From NCBI RefSeq assembly GCF_000786695.1, contig NZ_CP009962.1, forward strand, positions 1,860,001-1,924,000: a stretch of DNA of 64,000 bases, read 5' to 3'. Of this stretch, positions 30,222 through 40,114 are shown one piece after another. The notes beneath the pieces were generated by a model. That model worked only from the letters and a program-made list of their open reading frames with translations, had not been told where the DNA came from and did not search any database. The translations under genes were made by a program, and so were the position numbers. The DNA comes from Collimonas arenae. Lineage in GTDB: Bacteria; Pseudomonadota; Gammaproteobacteria; Burkholderiales; Burkholderiaceae_D. Within the stretch, counting starts at the first letter, position 1. Each line of letters opens with the position of its first letter.

Positions 30222-31127
30222 ATGGACAAGAAGGTAAGCGGCACAGTCGAGATGACGGCGGCCATGGTGATTTCAGGGACGATAGGCTGGTTTGTCATCG
30301 TCTCGGGTCAAGCGGTTCTGGATGTGGTGTTCTGGCGCTGCGTGTTCGGCGCGTTGACCTTGTTGGTGGTATGTGCGGCGTTGGGATTGCTGCGCGGCGT
30401 TCTTGATCTGCGTTTGCTGGGCCTGGCGGCGCTTGGCGGCGTGGCGATTGTGCTCAATTGGCTGCTGCTGTTTGTATCCTATTCGCGTGCGTCAATTTCG
30501 ATTTCCACTGCGGTCTACAACACCCAGCCCTTCATGCTGGTTGCGCTTGGCGCGGTCTTTTTCTCTGAACGCCTGACCATCGCCAAGCTCACCTGGCTGC
30601 TGATTGCTTTTGCCGGCATGCTGCTGATCGTGCTGGCGAAACCCGACGCTGCGTCCAGCGGCAGTAATTATTTTGCCGGTATCCTGATGGCGCTTGGCGC
30701 GGCGTTTTTCTATGCCATCGCCGCCATTATCATCAAGAAGCTGGCGGGGACGCCGCCGCACCTGATTGCCTTGATCCAGGTCTGTGTCGGTATCGTGATG
30801 CTCGCGCCTTTCGCCCATCTGTCGACATTACCCGGCGATATCCGCTCGTGGAGCATACTGGTGACGGTGGGTGTGGTGCATACCGGACTGATGTATATCC
30901 TGCTCTACGGCGCGATCCAGAAACTGCCGACCCATCTGGTCGGTTCGCTGTCCTTCATCTATCCCATTGTCGCCATCCTGGTCGATTACCTGGCTTTCGG
31001 CCATCGGCTGCAACTGACCCAGTTGCTTGGCGCCGCCGCCATCCTGGTGGCTGCCGCCGGCATGAACCTCGGCTGGTCATTGTGGAAGTCCAGGCTTGAT
31101 ACCGGAGATTCCCGCCCTGTTCGTTGA
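30222..31127 (+). CDS. EamA/DMT family transporter
   Basis: This 301-residue membrane protein has about ten hydrophobic helices in two homologous halves, typical of drug/metabolite exporters (RhaT/YdcZ-like EamA domains). The first half contains SYSRASISISTAVYNTQPFMLVALGAVFFSERL and the second ends with LVGSLSFIYPIVAILVDYLAFG. Substrate is unknown; the divergent Lrp gene suggests an amino acid. Confidence 0.92.
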   Translation: MDKKVSGTVEMTAAMVISGTIGWFVIVSGQAVLDVVFWRCVFGALTLLVVCAALGLLRGVLDLRLLGLAALGGVAIVLNWLLLFVSYSRASISISTAVYNTQPFMLVALGAVFFSERLTIAKLTWLLIAFAGMLLIVLAKPDAASSGSNYFAGILMALGAAFFYAIAAIIIKKLAGTPPHLIALIQVCVGIVMLAPFAHLSTLPGDIRSWSILVTVGVVHTGLMYILLYGAIQKLPTHLVGSLSFIYPIVAILVDYLAFGHRLQLTQLLGAAAILVAAAGMNLGWSLWKSRLDTGDSRPVR

Positions 31128-31244
31128 CATCCTTTGTGCACGCGGGAGGCGCTTGCTGCTTGAAGCGATCGATGTGCGTAGGGCAAGCCCTTGTTTGTGT
31201 GTTTCGATTATGATATTGCGATCTCAAGCAAAGGAGTTCACAGA

Positions 31245-32369
31245 ATGGCGCCACGCGAGACAGTTGTATCGAGAAATTTTTCAGTTGGTTTGACGGCGTT
31301 CCGAACTGCGTTGCTCGTGCTGCTAACGTCCACCACCACGATGGGAGCGCAGGCACAAGACACGCGGCCCGCTCAACCGGAATTGTGGAGCGCGCCGGCC
31401 TCAACCACGGTAACGGTTTCGGAAAAACATTTCAACAACGGCCAGGTCGAACTGAGCGGGACGCTCTACGCCCCGCAAGCGACGGGCAAGGTTCCCGCCG
31501 TCGTGGTGCTCCATGCCGCATCGGTGGCAACGCGCGACCTCGCGCTCTATCGCCACCTGATTCAAGCCTTGCCGCCGCTTGGCATTGCTGTCTTTGTCTA
31601 TGACCGGCGCGGCAGCGGGAAATCGGGCGGCACACTCGCCGACAGCGACTACAACGTCCTGGCGGACGACGGCATTGCGGCCCAACGGATGCTGGCGCAC
31701 GATGCCCGTATCGATCCTGGCCGCATCGGTTTTTGGGGGCTGAGCCAGGGCGGATGGTTGTCCTTGCTCGCCGCCGCGCGCAGCCCGCAGACCGCATTTG
31801 CCATTTCCATCTCGGCGCCGCTGACCACGCCCGACGTCCAGATGAACTTCGCCGTGGCCAATATATTGCGGATCAAAGGATATACGCAAGCCGATGTGGA
31901 TATGGCCGTCGCTGCCCGCACTGCCGTCGACGAGTTCGAGCGCGGCAAGCTTGACCGGGTGACAGCGCAGGCCAGGCTCGACGCGGTCGTTGGCAAACCG
32001 TGGTTCGGCTTGATCTATCTCGATAAGACATTCAAGGATCCCGACACATCGCGATGGGCGAAAGAAATGGCGCACGACCCGCTTAAAACGCTCGACGCCG
32101 TACGTGCGCCTGCCTTGATCATGTATGGCGCGAACGATCCATGGGTGCCGGCGAAATTATCTGCCGATATCTTGCGCAAGAATGCGTCGAAATACCCCAA
32201 CATCCATACTGCCGTGATCGCCGGCGCCGACCACGATATGATGCTTTCGGCGTCGCCGGAATCCCAGGTCGATCCGAAGGCGCTCAGCGTCCAGGCGCCG
32301 GAAGCGCCTGAATATTTCAGTCTCATGGCGGCATGGCTTACCGAGAAAGGTTTTGCGCGCGTCCCTTAG
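31245..32369 (+). CDS. Exported alpha/beta hydrolase
   Basis: The 374-residue protein has a likely signal peptide ending at AQA near residue 37 and an alpha/beta-hydrolase fold. The putative catalytic triad is Ser167 (GLSQGG), Asp298 (YGANDPWVP) and His330 (GADHDMM). The ATG at 31245 has AAGGAG eight bases upstream, which decides the start. Substrate is unknown. Confidence 0.88.
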   Translation: MAPRETVVSRNFSVGLTAFRTALLVLLTSTTTMGAQAQDTRPAQPELWSAPASTTVTVSEKHFNNGQVELSGTLYAPQATGKVPAVVVLHAASVATRDLALYRHLIQALPPLGIAVFVYDRRGSGKSGGTLADSDYNVLADDGIAAQRMLAHDARIDPGRIGFWGLSQGGWLSLLAAARSPQTAFAISISAPLTTPDVQMNFAVANILRIKGYTQADVDMAVAARTAVDEFERGKLDRVTAQARLDAVVGKPWFGLIYLDKTFKDPDTSRWAKEMAHDPLKTLDAVRAPALIMYGANDPWVPAKLSADILRKNASKYPNIHTAVIAGADHDMMLSASPESQVDPKALSVQAPEAPEYFSLMAAWLTEKGFARVP

Positions 32370-32393
32370 CAGCATAGCTGGCGGCAGGACTCC

Positions 32394-32642
32394 TTATTGA
32401 TGCCTGAAGAAATACAAAGCCGAACACAAGCTGGCGCCGACCAGGTACAGCAGCCACGTTCTTGAAATGGCATAGGGGTAAAGCATCAACGCAACACCGA
32501 TCCATTTCGGGTAGCTAAGAGTAGTTTTTTTTCCGTAGCGATAGGCGGCAAAGCCAATAATGCCGAAAATAATTGCGCCGAAAAGATAGGCCGGACTTGG
32601 CAAGGAGAGGCCGCTGGATTGAAGCAGGTTCAGTTCGTCCAT
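32394..32642 (-). CDS. Small membrane protein
   Basis: This 82-residue protein has two or three hydrophobic helices (about 18-36, 48-60 and 62-77) separated by YRYGKKTTLSYPKWIG. The pattern resembles small conserved inner-membrane proteins annotated only as hypothetical. No function can be assigned. It is convergent with the hydrolase gene. Confidence 0.75.
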   Translation of the reverse strand: MDELNLLQSSGLSLPSPAYLFGAIIFGIIGFAAYRYGKKTTLSYPKWIGVALMLYPYAISRTWLLYLVGASLCSALYFFRHQ

Positions 32643-32711
32643 GTTATGGGCCGGTTTTCAGTCGTTGGTGATAAATAATACAATTGAGAATACAACTGCG
32701 AAGCTCTGGCA

Positions 32712-33080
32712 TTAATCCGCCGTCATCCTTGCAAATTCTCCGCTGTCGATCAAGCGTTGCAGGTCGGTAGCGCCGCCCACCAGCGTACCTTTCACGAATA
32801 TCATGGGGAAAGTAGGCCAGCCGGTCCACATTTTGAGCGCATTGCGCCGCTTCCACTGGCTGAGATAACTGCCATATTCAAGATACTTGAAAGGCGCGTT
32901 TATCGCCTCTAGCGCCTTGCGCGCTTTTCGCGGAAAAGGGTTTTGCGTCATGCCGACCACGACCACCTTGTTGCTTGCCACAGCCGCCTGTACTTCCTGC
33001 ACGATATCGGCATGCTTGTCGGCGATGCTTTGGCGGATCGCTGGATGAATATGGGCTTCGTCGAGTACGTTGCGGGTCAT
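32712..33080 (-). CDS. Glutaredoxin-like protein without cysteines
   Basis: The 122-residue product follows the monothiol glutaredoxin layout: VVVVGMTQ strand, cis-Pro loop WPTFP (88-92) and glutathione-site GGATD (102-106). The active-site segment reads Asn-Pro-Phe-Pro (47-50) where CGFS or CPYC is expected, and there is no cysteine anywhere. It cannot act as a dithiol/monothiol redox enzyme by the usual mechanism. It may bind glutathione or a partner protein. Confidence 0.85.
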   Translation of the reverse strand: MTRNVLDEAHIHPAIRQSIADKHADIVQEVQAAVASNKVVVVGMTQNPFPRKARKALEAINAPFKYLEYGSYLSQWKRRNALKMWTGWPTFPMIFVKGTLVGGATDLQRLIDSGEFARMTAD

Positions 33081-33172
33081 GGTGGCTTTCCGGGTTGTGG
33101 TGGCGTGATTGCTGCATAAGATCTGCATCATTGCACATTATCCGTCGATCCTGGCGATCCGTGAAGAACCAT

Positions 33173-33209
33173 GAAAAAGGCCCGATTGCAGCGGCAATCA
33201 GGCTTTTTC
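33173..33209 (-). terminator. Bidirectional terminator after the second pirin gene
   Basis: GATTGC (33184-33189) pairs with GCAATC (33194-33199), flanked by GG/CC pairs and by A5 and T5 runs. On the minus strand it lies ~60 bases past the pirin stop at 33270. Confidence 0.7.
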
Positions 33210-33269
33210 GTTCCTCGACAGTTTTCCGCCGCTACACAGATGGATTTTTCGGATCGCGCCGGATGTTGC

Positions 33270-34142
33270 TCAAGCTTCCGGCAACGGAATCCATTCATTG
33301 TCCCCGGGGACGGGATCAAAGCGCTGCTCGCGCCAGTTCTGTTTGGCGGTCTCGATCAGTTCCGGTTTGCTGGCTACGAAATTCCACCAGATCGATCGCG
33401 GGCCATCGATCGGCGCACCGCCCAGCAGCATGACCTGGGCCGCTTCGCTAGCGATGATCTTTACCGCAACACCTGGTTCCAGTACCGCCAGTACGCCCAG
33501 TTCCAGCGCTTCGCCATCGATGGCGACACTGCCGCTGGCGACGTAGACGGCTTGTTGCGGATATTCCGGCGCCAGTATGAATTCCGCTCCCGCCGTCATT
33601 TCAGCGGCGACATACAAAGTTGGCGAACTGACTTTAACCGGGGCTTCCTGGCCGAAGGCGCGACCCGCAATCACGCGTAGCTGATAGCCGTCGCCGCGTA
33701 TCAGAGGCAGGCTGGCAGCCGGGTGATGGGCAAATGCCGGCGCGCATTCTTCGTCGGCCAGCGGCAGCGCCACCCAGGTCTGGATACCGTGCAGGCGCCA
33801 GCCATTGGCGCGCTGCGCCGCAGGCGTGCGTTCGGCATGGACGATGCCGCGGCCGGCAGTCATCCAGTTAACGTCGCCAGGAATGATTTCCTGGTCATTG
33901 CCAAGGCTGTCGTGGTGGCGGATCGTACCTTCAAACAGATAGGTTACGGTCGCCAGGCCGATGTGCGGATGCGGCCGCACGTCGATGCCTTGGCCGCTGG
34001 CAAATTCTACCGGCCCCATATGATCGAAAAACAAAAACGGACCGACGCTCTGGTGGTGGCCGGCCGGCAGCACGCGGCGAACCACCAGTTCGCCCAGATC
34101 GCGGGCGCGGCCGGGGATACGGTATGCAATCGATGTAGTCAT
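33270..34142 (-). CDS. Pirin family protein (second)
   Basis: This 290-residue bicupin protein has metal ligands His58, His60, His102 and Glu104 (RPHPHIGLATVTY and GIVHAERT). The ATG at 34142 is preceded by AGGA about seven bases away. It is only moderately similar to the pirin at 27711-28577, so it is not a recent duplicate. Substrate is unknown. Confidence 0.93.
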   Translation of the reverse strand: MTTSIAYRIPGRARDLGELVVRRVLPAGHHQSVGPFLFFDHMGPVEFASGQGIDVRPHPHIGLATVTYLFEGTIRHHDSLGNDQEIIPGDVNWMTAGRGIVHAERTPAAQRANGWRLHGIQTWVALPLADEECAPAFAHHPAASLPLIRGDGYQLRVIAGRAFGQEAPVKVSSPTLYVAAEMTAGAEFILAPEYPQQAVYVASGSVAIDGEALELGVLAVLEPGVAVKIIASEAAQVMLLGGAPIDGPRSIWWNFVASKPELIETAKQNWREQRFDPVPGDNEWIPLPEA

Positions 34143-34294
34143 ATCTTGTCCTGTTCCGTTCAAGTGGGCAAAAACCGCTACGGGGGATTTGTCCCAGATT
34201 TATCTCTGGCTATTGTAACGGTATCGCGCCTGCGCACATCCTATTGCACGCCGGACGCGCGTGACATGACAAGAAATTAATGTTTCTGGCGGAG

Positions 34295-37200
34295 TCAGGC
34301 GCCAGGCCGTTTTATATCCTCTCGTTTCAAGGTGCTGTAAATCACCGGCATCACCACCAGGACCAGCGGCAACTGCACCAGCAGGCCGGAAATGATCGCA
34401 ATCGCCAGCGGCTGCTGCATCTCCGATCCTTCACCCAGTGCAAGCGCCAGGGGCAGCAAGGTGAGGATGGCGGCAAGCGTGGTCATGGCAATTGGCCGCA
34501 TGCGATTCTTGCCGGCTTCAATCAACGCAGAGATGCGGTCTGTCGAACGCATCAGATCCTGTTGTTCGGAAAAATAGAAAATCGCGACTTCGGTGACGAT
34601 CCCGATGATCATGGTCATCCCCATCATTGCCGAGATGTTCAGATCGATGCCGGTCAGCGACAAGCCGACAAATACCGCCGAGACAGATATCAGCGACGTA
34701 AACAGGATGACGCCGGCCAGGCGGAAGCTTTCATACATAAACAACAGCAACAGGAAAACCAGCACGGCGGCGGCGGCAAACACGGTCATCAGTCCCTGGA
34801 AGGCGATCCGCTGTTGTTCGTACAGGCCACCGAGTTGAAAGTAGGAACCTTGCGGGAGCAAGCCCGGCTGGGCCAGTTCTTTCTTGACATCGGTGATCAC
34901 GGAACCGAGATCCCTGCCGCTGATACGGGCGGTCACGGCAATCATCTGTTTCAGGTTTTCACGGTTGATTTCTGCCTGCCCGGTCAGCTTGTCTATGCTG
35001 GCGATACGTTTCAAAGGTAGCAGATGACCATCTGGCGCGCGTACCGTCAACAAGCCAAGGTCCTGGTCAGTCTGGCGCATCTCTTGCGGCAGTCTTACCC
35101 GTAAGCCGATAGTTTTGACGTCGGTCATGACTTGGGTAGTGACGTTGCCGCTCAAGCTATCGGACAGCGTTTTGGTGACGGCGGCCGGATCCAGTCCTTC
35201 CTGGGCGGCCTTGAGCGGATCGATGTGCACTTGTAATGCATCGCCCGCAGGATTGATGCCATTCTTGACATCCACCACGCCGTTGATCTTTGCAATGCGC
35301 GCAGCGACCTTGGTGGCGATGCCGCTGAGCGCTTTCGGGTCAGCGGAGAAAATCTTGATCTCCACCGGTTGCGGTACTGCTGTCAGATCGCCGATCAAGT
35401 CTTCCATGAGCTGCGCCATTTCCGTATGCAAGCCGGGGATTTCCTGTTCGGTGCGAGCCCGGATCTGTTCCATGACCTGGTCCACAGGCTGACGCTTCCC
35501 TTGTTTCAGGCGAACGAAAAAATCACCGTGGTTAGGCTCGCTGATACCGCCGCCGAGGCCGGTTCCGGTGCGGCGCGAATAGGTCTGCACGTTCGGATTT
35601 TGTTGCACGATGGCTTCCAGTTGCCGCACCAGCCGGTCGGTTTCGGTGACAGCCGTTCCCGGTTCGGTGTAATAGTCCAGGACGAAACCGCCTTCGTCCA
35701 TCGATGGCATGAAGCCCGAGCCGACATGCTGAAAGCCGATGTATCCGGCGCCGAGCAGAGGGATGACGGCCAGCAGCACCAGCACAGGCTGTTTGAGCAA
35801 ACGCAGCATTATCCGCGTATATTTTTCATGGAACCACAATGTGATGCGGCCGTTCTGATCTGCATTGGCATCTTTTTCGTTAAGAAATTTTGACGCCAGC
35901 ACCGGCACAGCAAGCCATGTAATCAAGAAAGAAATAAACAGGCTGGTCGCCATGGTGACCGACAAAGCCTTGAAGAAGGCGCCGGTGACGCCGCTCAGGA
36001 AGGCCAGCGGCGCAAAGATAATCAAGGTGGAAGCGCTGGAGCCCAGCAAAGGCCGGAAGAATTCCAATGCAGAGTTCATCACATTATTGGCCACGGCCTC
36101 TTTGCTGCCGTGTAGTCTTCTTACAATATGCTCAATCATTACGATGGCATCATCGATGATCAGCCCGACTGCGGCAGCCATCCCGCCCAGCGTCATGATA
36201 TTGAAGCTCATGTTGAGCAGCCACACCACCACTACGGTAGTGGCCAGCACGGCGGGTACGACAATCACGGCGATCAGGGTAATCTTGACATTGCGCAGAA
36301 ATACCAGCAACACCAGCGCCGCCAGGCCGATGCCGATCAGGATCGCATCGCGCACGCTCGAGGCGGAAGCCGTCACCAGCTCGCTTTGGTCGTACCAGTT
36401 GGCGATACTGACTCCGGCCGGCAGTTGCGACTGGAAATCGCGCAACTTGGTCTTGACGTCGTTGGCGATCTGCACGCTGTTGCTGCCTGGCTGCTGGTAA
36501 ATCGACAGTAATACCGCCGACCTGCCGTCAGCGGTAACCCTGATCCATTCCGGCACTGTGGAGCGCTTGACCGTTGCGACATCCTGTACCCGCACCACGC
36601 CGTTGACGCCGCTGCTGAGTACTGTCTGCTGAATCTGTTCTATAGTCTGCAGACGCGCTTCCGACATCACCAGATATAGCTTGTAATGGTCTTCCAGCCG
36701 GCCGACGACATTGATGACATTGTTGGCCGACAGCGTACGCGCGACATCGTCCGCAGTCAGACTGCGGACCAGCAGTTTTTGCGGGTCGACCTCAACCTGA
36801 TACTCTTCCAGCGCGCCGCCGATGGCTTGTACCTGCGCAACGCCAGGCACACCGGATAACAGGGGGCGCAATTGATAATCAGCAAGATCGCGCAGCTTGA
36901 CGGGAGAAACCGTGGCCGAGGTCAGGCTGTATGCGATGATCGGAAATACCGTCGGATCCATGCGCCTGGTTTGCACCACGGTGCCAGGCGGAAGTTGCGA
37001 CATGATTTGCGCCGTGGCTGCATTTACCTGCAAGGTGGCTGAGGCCATATCGAGGCCCCAGTCGAAATTGACCGATATTTCGGCTGAGCCGCGCGCGGTG
37101 GTAGAGCGGACATTTTTCACGCCGGGCACGCGGCGCACGGCTTCTTCCACCGGCCGGGTTACCAGCATTTCCATTTGTTGCGGCGGCTGGTCGCCAGCAT

Positions 37201-37348
37201 CGAGCGAGACGACTACGCGCGGGAAATCGACCGTGGGAAATAAGGAAGTTGGCAACTGAAACGCTGCGATCGCGCCGCCCAATGCCAATACTGCCATCAA
37301 GAACAAGATCGAACGGCGATGACTGCTGATCCAGGAAGCGACGCTCAT
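34295..37348 (-). CDS. RND efflux transporter permease
   Basis: This 1017-residue inner-membrane pump subunit has 12 predicted membrane segments and two large periplasmic loops. The TM4 motif GLIIDDAIVMIEHIVRR carries the paired acidic residues of the proton relay. It forms an operon with the adaptor and outer-membrane factor (start overlaps the adaptor stop by one base). Clade and substrate are uncertain. Confidence 0.93.
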   Translation of the reverse strand: MSVASWISSHRRSILFLMAVLALGGAIAAFQLPTSLFPTVDFPRVVVSLDAGDQPPQQMEMLVTRPVEEAVRRVPGVKNVRSTTARGSAEISVNFDWGLDMASATLQVNAATAQIMSQLPPGTVVQTRRMDPTVFPIIAYSLTSATVSPVKLRDLADYQLRPLLSGVPGVAQVQAIGGALEEYQVEVDPQKLLVRSLTADDVARTLSANNVINVVGRLEDHYKLYLVMSEARLQTIEQIQQTVLSSGVNGVVRVQDVATVKRSTVPEWIRVTADGRSAVLLSIYQQPGSNSVQIANDVKTKLRDFQSQLPAGVSIANWYDQSELVTASASSVRDAILIGIGLAALVLLVFLRNVKITLIAVIVVPAVLATTVVVVWLLNMSFNIMTLGGMAAAVGLIIDDAIVMIEHIVRRLHGSKEAVANNVMNSALEFFRPLLGSSASTLIIFAPLAFLSGVTGAFFKALSVTMATSLFISFLITWLAVPVLASKFLNEKDANADQNGRITLWFHEKYTRIMLRLLKQPVLVLLAVIPLLGAGYIGFQHVGSGFMPSMDEGGFVLDYYTEPGTAVTETDRLVRQLEAIVQQNPNVQTYSRRTGTGLGGGISEPNHGDFFVRLKQGKRQPVDQVMEQIRARTEQEIPGLHTEMAQLMEDLIGDLTAVPQPVEIKIFSADPKALSGIATKVAARIAKINGVVDVKNGINPAGDALQVHIDPLKAAQEGLDPAAVTKTLSDSLSGNVTTQVMTDVKTIGLRVRLPQEMRQTDQDLGLLTVRAPDGHLLPLKRIASIDKLTGQAEINRENLKQMIAVTARISGRDLGSVITDVKKELAQPGLLPQGSYFQLGGLYEQQRIAFQGLMTVFAAAAVLVFLLLLFMYESFRLAGVILFTSLISVSAVFVGLSLTGIDLNISAMMGMTMIIGIVTEVAIFYFSEQQDLMRSTDRISALIEAGKNRMRPIAMTTLAAILTLLPLALALGEGSEMQQPLAIAIISGLLVQLPLVLVVMPVIYSTLKREDIKRPGA

Positions 37349-38406
37349 CAGCGCGTCTCCCTTACCGGCATGCCATCTTGCAGTTCATAATTGCCTAGCA
37401 CCACCAGCGGTGCGGCGGGATCGATGTCGCCGTTGACGCCAAGCGTTTCGCGATTGTCCAGCACACTGCGCAAGTTAACCCGATGTGCCAGATGTCCCTT
37501 GACTTGATACAGGTAAGCGCCGTGTGCGTCGGTAAGCACGGCCTGGCGCGGCACTTCGAACGCCTGTTCCTGCTCTGTCGTGATCTCGGCGCGTACACGC
37601 ATGGCGGGGACCAGGCGCGGATCGGCAGGCGCTTTGACGACGACGCTGATGAGCTGGGTTTTTGGATCGATCAGATTCTGTATTTCGCTGACTGTCGACT
37701 GGATTTTCGTCTTCGGATCGGCTAGCGGCGAGAGCGTCACAGCCATGCCTTTCTTAATGCGCGACACATCTGCAGGATCGACGCCCAGCAATATTTTCAG
37801 GTTGGCGGTGACGCCGAATTGCATGACTGGCGCGCCCGGCTGGATCCGGTCTCCCTGCGCGGCAGTCAATCCAAGCACGATACCGTCGGCCGGCGCCGTC
37901 AGCGTTACTGCCGCGCTGCCGCCACCCAGCGTTCTTTGTGCTTCCAGCGCCGCTGTGGCGTCCTGCCGGGCTTTGTTCGCTGCGTCCAGTTGCGACTGTG
38001 TCGCCAACTGTAATTTCATCAAGGCTTCAATGCGCGTGAATTCCGCGGCGGCCAGCGTGCTGGCGCTTTGTGCTTGTTGATAGGCGAGTCTGGTGGTGGG
38101 GTCGCTGGCCAGTTCCACAAGAGGGCTACCTTTCTTGACCAGTTGTCCTTGCAATACGGCGAGCCGCGTTATCTGCGCAGGAAAGGCGCTGCTGATGGTT
38201 TGCGTGAGCCCCGGCGCAACGTCGCCGAAAGCCGTCAAGATCAAGGACATGTTTTTTTTCTGCAGCGCTTGCACAGTGACCTGGGCCGACGGCTCGGGAG
38301 CAGCCACCTCGGCGGCTTTTGGGCTGACGCTGAGCGCAATACCGGCGGTGACGGCCAGCACGCCTGCGGCGCAACCTGCGGAGATATAAATGATTTTCTT
38401 GTTCAT
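37348..38406 (-). CDS. RND periplasmic adaptor (HlyD/MFP family)
   Basis: The 352-residue protein has an N-terminal membrane anchor or signal (about 4-28), a lipoyl-like half (VLQGQLVKKGSPLVELASD), a coiled-coil hairpin (about 107-155), a second lipoyl half (ADGIVLGLTAAQGDRIQPG), and beta-barrel domains. It links the pump at 34295-37348 to the outer-membrane protein at 38409-39770. Confidence 0.93.
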   Translation of the reverse strand: MNKKIIYISAGCAAGVLAVTAGIALSVSPKAAEVAAPEPSAQVTVQALQKKNMSLILTAFGDVAPGLTQTISSAFPAQITRLAVLQGQLVKKGSPLVELASDPTTRLAYQQAQSASTLAAAEFTRIEALMKLQLATQSQLDAANKARQDATAALEAQRTLGGGSAAVTLTAPADGIVLGLTAAQGDRIQPGAPVMQFGVTANLKILLGVDPADVSRIKKGMAVTLSPLADPKTKIQSTVSEIQNLIDPKTQLISVVVKAPADPRLVPAMRVRAEITTEQEQAFEVPRQAVLTDAHGAYLYQVKGHLAHRVNLRSVLDNRETLGVNGDIDPAAPLVVLGNYELQDGMPVRETR

Positions 38407-38408
38407 GC

Positions 38409-39770
38409 TTATGACTTTCCTTGAGATTGTGTCGGCAGCTCGCCGCCAATCAGGCTTTGCAGCGCTACCCGTTGTTCGAGCATGGCCTGCTCCAACGCGT
38501 TTTTTTCAGTCTGTTTGGCCAACAGTGCGGTGTCCAGATTGGTCAGCATCAATGCGTCGACATTGCGTGCCTGGAAAGCAGTAAGCATGCGTTCTCGTTG
38601 CTGCTGCAACTGTTGCAGCCCAGCCATGACCTGGCTCATCTGCTGCCGATTGATTTCCTGTTCAGTCAGTAATTTGTCGATATCCGAGTACGCGAGATTC
38701 ACCCGTTGCTGATATTCGTCATGCAATTTTTCACGAGTTGCCTGTTCAATCGCGATATTTCCTCGGTTTCTGTTGAAGATCGGCAGCGACAGGGAAACGT
38801 TAAACCCGCGCGAACTGACATTGCTGGTGTCGCGCGCACGCGTCAGGCCGATGGTAAGGGCTGGGAACTGGCCGATGATGGCGGCCCTGTAGCGCTGGTC
38901 TTCCGCCGCATAGCCGCTTTTGAGCGCCATCAGGTCTGGACGGCGCGCAGCCAAGGAAGGCAATATGCGGTTGATCGAATCGGTGTCCAGCGCCGGCAGC
39001 TCCGCAGTTCCATGCAATCGGACAGCGACCGATGGAGCCAGTCCCAGTAATGCGTTCAGATCGTGCCTGGCCTGGTTTTGCTGCCGTTGCAGCTCGTTCG
39101 ACTGGCGCTTGAGATCTTGCGACGCGGTCAAAAAGACGGTTGCGATGTCGGAGGTAATTAAGCCTTGCCTCAGGGCTTCCTGACTTTGTGAAGCGCGCAG
39201 TTGCAGGAAGTCGTCATGCCGCTGCAATATCTCCTGCAGTTTTGCACCCTGCGTCAGTTTGATGAAAAGCATGCGTGCCTGCGCAATGACTTGCCACTCT
39301 TGCCACAGCAGGTTGAGATCGGCTTTGCCGGCATCGGCTTCTGCCGCCCGACGGATGGTTGAGCGTGTCAGCAAACTACCGAAATCATAACTTGGTCCGA
39401 TCGAATAGCCGCGCGATGAGCCGGGATCGGGATGAAGCTTGAAGTCAGCCGAAAGGGCTAGCTGAGGGTCGGGCAGCAGCGATGCGGAAAATGCTTGTGC
39501 TTGGGCGATATGGACATCGTCGCGCGCCAGTTTCAGGTCAGGGTTGTTGACCACGGCAAGAATAGCAACATCAGTCATGTCCAGCCCATCCGGACCAGGC
39601 GCAAAAGGGTGTGCCGCCAAGGGCGGCAGCGCCAGAGGGTGGGGCGCAACTGCAATGTGAGGAAGGTCGGTTGTCCAGGTCGGCTTATCTGCCAAGGGCA
39701 AGGGTTGATAGCTGGTGCAAGCGGTCAATGCCAGTGGGAGAAGTAGTGCTAATCCATACTTTTTCGTCAT
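38409..39770 (-). CDS. Outer-membrane efflux protein (TolC/OprM-like lipoprotein)
   Basis: This 453-residue protein begins with a lipoprotein signal (LLLPLALTAC, Cys acylation site) and has two repeated outer-membrane-efflux domains rich in coiled coil. The ATG at 39770 is chosen because it gives a clean signal peptide; the open frame upstream only offers TTG. First gene of the outer-membrane factor-adaptor-pump operon. Confidence 0.92.
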   Translation of the reverse strand: MTKKYGLALLLPLALTACTSYQPLPLADKPTWTTDLPHIAVAPHPLALPPLAAHPFAPGPDGLDMTDVAILAVVNNPDLKLARDDVHIAQAQAFSASLLPDPQLALSADFKLHPDPGSSRGYSIGPSYDFGSLLTRSTIRRAAEADAGKADLNLLWQEWQVIAQARMLFIKLTQGAKLQEILQRHDDFLQLRASQSQEALRQGLITSDIATVFLTASQDLKRQSNELQRQQNQARHDLNALLGLAPSVAVRLHGTAELPALDTDSINRILPSLAARRPDLMALKSGYAAEDQRYRAAIIGQFPALTIGLTRARDTSNVSSRGFNVSLSLPIFNRNRGNIAIEQATREKLHDEYQQRVNLAYSDIDKLLTEQEINRQQMSQVMAGLQQLQQQRERMLTAFQARNVDALMLTNLDTALLAKQTEKNALEQAMLEQRVALQSLIGGELPTQSQGKS

Positions 39771-39829
39771 GTCTTGGTCAGCCTGCAAAAGAACAGCCGC
39801 TTTCCATTAAAGCAAGCCTGCTGCCAAGC

Positions 39830-39945
39830 TTAGACGATTAGAGTTAGCTGGAAATTAGATGGCGCGCAAATGCTGCCGGTGCATGAGAAATGGCAATGTT
39901 CAAAAATTGCTAGCACTTGATACTTAGCTGGAGCTTAGCTTGAGC
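39830..39945. promoter_or_regulatory. Direct-repeat operator candidates before the efflux operon
   Basis: TTAGCTGGAAA TTAGATGG (39844 on) and TTAGCTGGAGC TTAGCTTGAGC (39924 on) each place TTAG boxes 11 bases apart, with further TTAG boxes at 39830 and 39838. An 11-bp direct repeat is the usual spacing for OmpR/PhoB-type response regulators. The 344-base gap between the efflux operon and the divergent lipoprotein gene holds nothing else clear. Confidence 0.45.
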
Positions 39946-40114
39946 TTTTCATCGTTCGGTGTTGCCAGTGTGTGACGCGGGAGCCTCCTTGTAACTATCA
40001 GGTCATAAAACGAAGCGATATTGGATATCCAGGTAAGGCGCGCGATCGGTTCACCGTAAACCGGCGATGAAATGAAAATATCATCCTAACTCATTATCCG
40101 AGGCTGAAAACACC

